Positions 42,653 to 44,745 of a stretch of DNA of 44,745 bases are shown here, one piece after another; within the stretch, counting starts at the first letter, position 1, and every line of letters starts with the position of its first letter. The notes under the pieces are model-generated. The model saw nothing but the letters and a program-made list of their open reading frames with translations, was not told the origin of the DNA and did no database searches. A program made the position numbers and the translations under genes. The DNA is from JBGPHT01 sp041484525 (GTDB taxonomy: Bacteria > Acidobacteriota > Terriglobia > Bryobacterales > Bryobacteraceae). The DNA is taken from assembly GCA_041484525.1 (NCBI GenBank), contig JBGPHT010000056.1:1-44745 (forward strand). Reading direction: 5' to 3'.

Positions 42653-43426
42653 ATGAAAATCGTAGTGGCCATCAAGCAGGTCCCGGCCCGGGATTCGCAG
42701 TTGCGCATCTCCGCCTCCGGCAAGTGGATTGAAGAGACCGATCTCACCTACGAGATCAACGAGCCCGATGCCTACGCGCTCGAAGCCGGCCTGCAGCTCA
42801 AGGAGAAACACACGGGCGAAGTCGTGGCGTTGTGCCTGGGCCCGGCGCGCGCCGCGCAGACCATTCGCGAAGCCCTGGCCAAGGGCGCCGACCGCGCCAT
42901 CCACATCGAAGAAGCGGACCCGGGCTCGCTCGATCCGCTGGCCGCCACGCGCCTGCTGGCCGCTGCCCTGAAATCCGAAGCACCCGATCTGGTGCTGACC
43001 GGATTGCAATCCGACGACCTCGGCTACGGGCAGACCGGCGTCATCCTGGCCGAGCTGCTGGGGCTGCCCCACGCCACCATCATTATGGAAGTCGAGAAGC
43101 AGGACGGCTCCATCCGGGTGAAGCGGGAGTTGGAAGACGGGTGGTTCCAGCATGTCGAGATGCCGCTGCCGGCGCTGCTGATGATTCAATCCGGCATCAG
43201 CAAGCTGCGCTACGCCACGCTCATGGGAATCAAGAAGGCGAAGACGAAGGAGATCCGGCGGCTCAAGGCGGCGGATCTGGGCGGTTCCACCGGGACGCCC
43301 AGCATCGCCCTCGATCGGATCTACGCTCCGGAACGCACCAAGCGCACGCAGCTTTTCGAGGGCACTCCGAAGGAGCAGGCGGCGCAGTTGGTGGAGAAAC
43401 TGAGATTCGAGGCGCGCGTCATATGA
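42653..43426 (+). CDS. etfB: Electron transfer flavoprotein, beta subunit
   Basis: This 257-residue protein begins MKIVVAIKQVPARDSQLRI and contains the ETF-beta features YEINEPDAYALEAGLQLKE, LVLTGLQSDDLGYGQTGVILAELLGLPHAT and the LPALLMIQSGISKLRYATLMGIKKAKTKEI signature region. It binds AMP and part of the FAD site in the alpha-beta heterodimer. The dimer carries electrons from acyl-CoA and other dehydrogenases to ETF:quinone oxidoreductase. Its stop overlaps etfA as ATGA. Confidence 0.95.
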   Translation: MKIVVAIKQVPARDSQLRISASGKWIEETDLTYEINEPDAYALEAGLQLKEKHTGEVVALCLGPARAAQTIREALAKGADRAIHIEEADPGSLDPLAATRLLAAALKSEAPDLVLTGLQSDDLGYGQTGVILAELLGLPHATIIMEVEKQDGSIRVKRELEDGWFQHVEMPLPALLMIQSGISKLRYATLMGIKKAKTKEIRRLKAADLGGSTGTPSIALDRIYAPERTKRTQLFEGTPKEQAAQLVEKLRFEARVI

Positions 43427-44391
43427 GCATCCTGGCGATTCTGGAGCAGCGCGGGGGGCAGTGGAACAAGATGTCGTTCGAGACTCTGGCCGCCGCGCAG
43501 CAGTTAGCGAAGGAGCTGAACACGACGGCTAGCGCCGCGGTAGTGGGGCAGGGAATCGACGGGCTGGCGGGCGAGCTAGGTTCGAAACATCTCGAAAAGA
43601 TCTACGCCGTCGAGCACGAGCTATTGAAGGAATACACGCCCGACGGGTACACGGCGGCGCTGCGGCAGCTTCTGGATCGCGTCAAGCCCACGCTAGCCCT
43701 GTTGCCGCACACTTACCAGGTGCGCGATTTTCTTCCCAAGCTCGCTACGTCGTTAAATCGCGTGGCGGTGAGCGACGTAGTGGGGCATCGGGCGGATGGC
43801 GAGCGGCTCGTCCTGGTGCGCCAGCTTTTCCAGGGCAAGGTAAACGCCGGCGTGCGGTTCGTGAGCGACGCTCCCAATTTCGCCTCGCTGCAGGCCGGTG
43901 CGTACCGCGCGGACCGGGTTGTGGAAGGCTCTTCAGCAGTGGAGAAGTTTCAGCCGCAACTTGCCGCGGCCGACATCCGGACCAGGCCGCTGGAGCTGTT
44001 CCGCGAATCGCAGCGCGCCGTGGACCTGAGTGCAGCCGAGATCATCGTGTCGGTCGGCCGCGGCATCAGGGAGGCCGGCCAGATTCCGCTGGTGGAGAAA
44101 CTGGCGCAGGCCCTGGGGGCCGAACTGGCGGCGTCGCGGCCCATCTGCGACGCGGGCTGGCTCCCGATGGAGCGCCAGGTCGGCAGCTCCGGCCAGACGG
44201 TGGCGCCCAAGATGTACATGGCGATCGGCATCTCCGGCGCCATCCAGCACCTGGTGGGGATGAAGGGGTCGCGCACCGTGGTGGCCATCAATAAGGACCC
44301 GAACGCTCCCATCTTCGAAGTGGCCGACTACGGCATTGTGGGCGACCTATTTCAGGTGGTGCCCGAGCTGATCGAGGCGCTGAAGAAATAG
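43423..44391 (+). CDS. etfA: Electron transfer flavoprotein, alpha subunit
   Basis: This is a 322-residue protein. The N-terminal Rossmann-like domain (MSILAILEQRGGQWNKMSFETLAAAQQLA) is followed by the C-terminal FAD-binding domain with the family signature. Its segments are VGSSGQTVAPKMYMAIGISGAIQHLVGMKGS and VAINKDPNAPIFEVADYGIVGDLFQVVPEL. No ETF dehydrogenase or acyl-CoA dehydrogenase gene is in the window. It is last in the acpP-fabF-etfB-etfA cluster, with a tandem-repeat array beginning right after it. Confidence 0.95.
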   Translation: MSILAILEQRGGQWNKMSFETLAAAQQLAKELNTTASAAVVGQGIDGLAGELGSKHLEKIYAVEHELLKEYTPDGYTAALRQLLDRVKPTLALLPHTYQVRDFLPKLATSLNRVAVSDVVGHRADGERLVLVRQLFQGKVNAGVRFVSDAPNFASLQAGAYRADRVVEGSSAVEKFQPQLAAADIRTRPLELFRESQRAVDLSAAEIIVSVGRGIREAGQIPLVEKLAQALGAELAASRPICDAGWLPMERQVGSSGQTVAPKMYMAIGISGAIQHLVGMKGSRTVVAINKDPNAPIFEVADYGIVGDLFQVVPELIEALKK

Positions 44392-44745
44392 CGGCGCCCG
44401 CACGGCGCCAAGCACCGCCACACCCCGATTCGCGGCGCCCGCATCGCCACCCGATTGGCGGCGCCCACACCGCCGCCCCGCATCCCGGCGCTCACACCGC
44501 CACCCGATTGGCGGCGCCCACATCGCCGCGCCCAGCATCCCGGCGCTCACACCGCCACCCGATTGGCGGTGCCCCACACCGCCGCCCCGCATCCCGGCGC
44601 TCACACCGCCACCCGATTGGCGGTGCCCCACACCGCCGCCCCGCATCCCGGCGCTCACACCGCCACCCGATTGGCGGCGCCCACATCGCCGCGCCCAGCA
44701 TCCCGGCGCTCACACCGCCACCCGATTGGCGGTGCCCCACACCGC
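44392..44745. repeat. 54-bp tandem repeat array with a hairpin in each unit (runs off the window)
   Basis: The marker GATTGGCGG occurs at 44453, 44506, 44561, 44615, 44669 and 44724, so the unit is 53-55 bp with at least six copies. Each unit carries CCGCCA-CCCGAT-TGGCGG, a 6-bp stem that grows to 8 bp (CACCGCCA/TGGCGGTG) where the next bases are TG. Two unit variants are mixed. One has CATCGCCGCGCCCAGCATC and the other CACCGCCGCCCCGCATC between hairpins. The minus strand is open in more than one frame with a Gly/Arg/Ala-rich repeat, but there is no start, ribosome-binding site or family behind it. It is best treated as non-coding minisatellite DNA. Confidence 0.85.

Noticed and set aside
41000..43189. 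A 729-residue minus-strand protein opposite acpP-fabF-etfB
   Set aside because: It runs antisense through three certain genes and shows no domain of its own.
44347..44740. Repetitive minus-strand proteins in the terminal array
   Set aside because: Open in more than one frame because of GC-rich repeats and lack of stops; no ribosome-binding site, no family and the frame drifts as unit length varies 53-55.

Overview
The window looks like a chromosomal segment of an Acidobacteriota genome, most likely a Solibacter/Bryobacter-type relative. The grounds are: high GC content; several MacB/FtsX-type permeases without ATPases (acidobacterial duplicated orphan permeases, ADOPs), one of them coupled to a PadR regulator; a very long TonB-dependent receptor with an N-terminal carboxypeptidase-regulatory domain; a DUF1254/DUF1214 protein; a Tat-exported xylose-isomerase-like protein; and a zinc-ribbon Ser/Thr kinase with a multi-pass membrane tail. 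No rRNA, tRNA or CRISPR array was seen. The taxonomic call is inference from gene content.

Layout. 1-545 holds two diverged aminotransferase 3' ends placed head to head. Then come mscL (538-939), a trans-sulfuration PLP enzyme and a DUF1254 protein. On the minus strand, 3602-8645 is a tight operon of amino-acid permease, aminotransferase and membrane kinase. 8646-9827 carries a good sigma70-like promoter, a DUF2934 gene and a receiver domain that has lost its phosphorylation residues. 9832-11928 is a patch of decay: a frameshifted ankyrin gene, an ADOP reduced to its two ends, and a higBA toxin-antitoxin locus frameshifted in both genes. 11974-20910 holds two intact ADOPs flanking the TonB-dependent receptor, with a REP-like hairpin between the receptor and the second ADOP. 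20928-25845 holds a DUF4139 protein, fumC and an M20 dipeptidase whose stop codon lies in the first of five regularly spaced repeats. 26071-29426 holds a YXWGXW lipoprotein and a small secreted protein leading a two-subunit molybdenum hydroxylase operon. 29427-31284 is a PadR regulator with a 26-bp perfect palindrome over its promoter and a broken ADOP behind it. 31322-34505 is an exported D-aminoacylase-like amidohydrolase behind a TonB-C-domain membrane protein. 34694-37490 holds a TIM-barrel isomerase, a DUF4159 protein and a glycine-rich secreted protein. 37666-40155 is an SGNH/MBOAT O-acetylation pair. 40182-40954 is a hicBA module with a doubled antitoxin. 41141-44391 is acpP-fabF-etfB-etfA, and a 54-bp hairpin-bearing tandem repeat runs off the end of the window.

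How the genes fit together. Most units are ordinary housekeeping or envelope functions: fatty acid synthesis with ETF, fumarase, peptide and D-amino-acid salvage, and export and uptake across the outer membrane. The accessory content is concentrated around 9.8-12 kb, 18.3 kb, 25.8 kb, 29.4-31.3 kb, 40-41 kb and after 44.4 kb. No complete new defence or biosynthetic system is evident. The most unusual items are the doubled HicB antitoxin, the terminal repeat array, the 30/20-spaced repeat cluster at 25.8 kb, the two internally deleted ADOPs, and two adjacent genes that lack a usual start codon where their proteins appear to begin.
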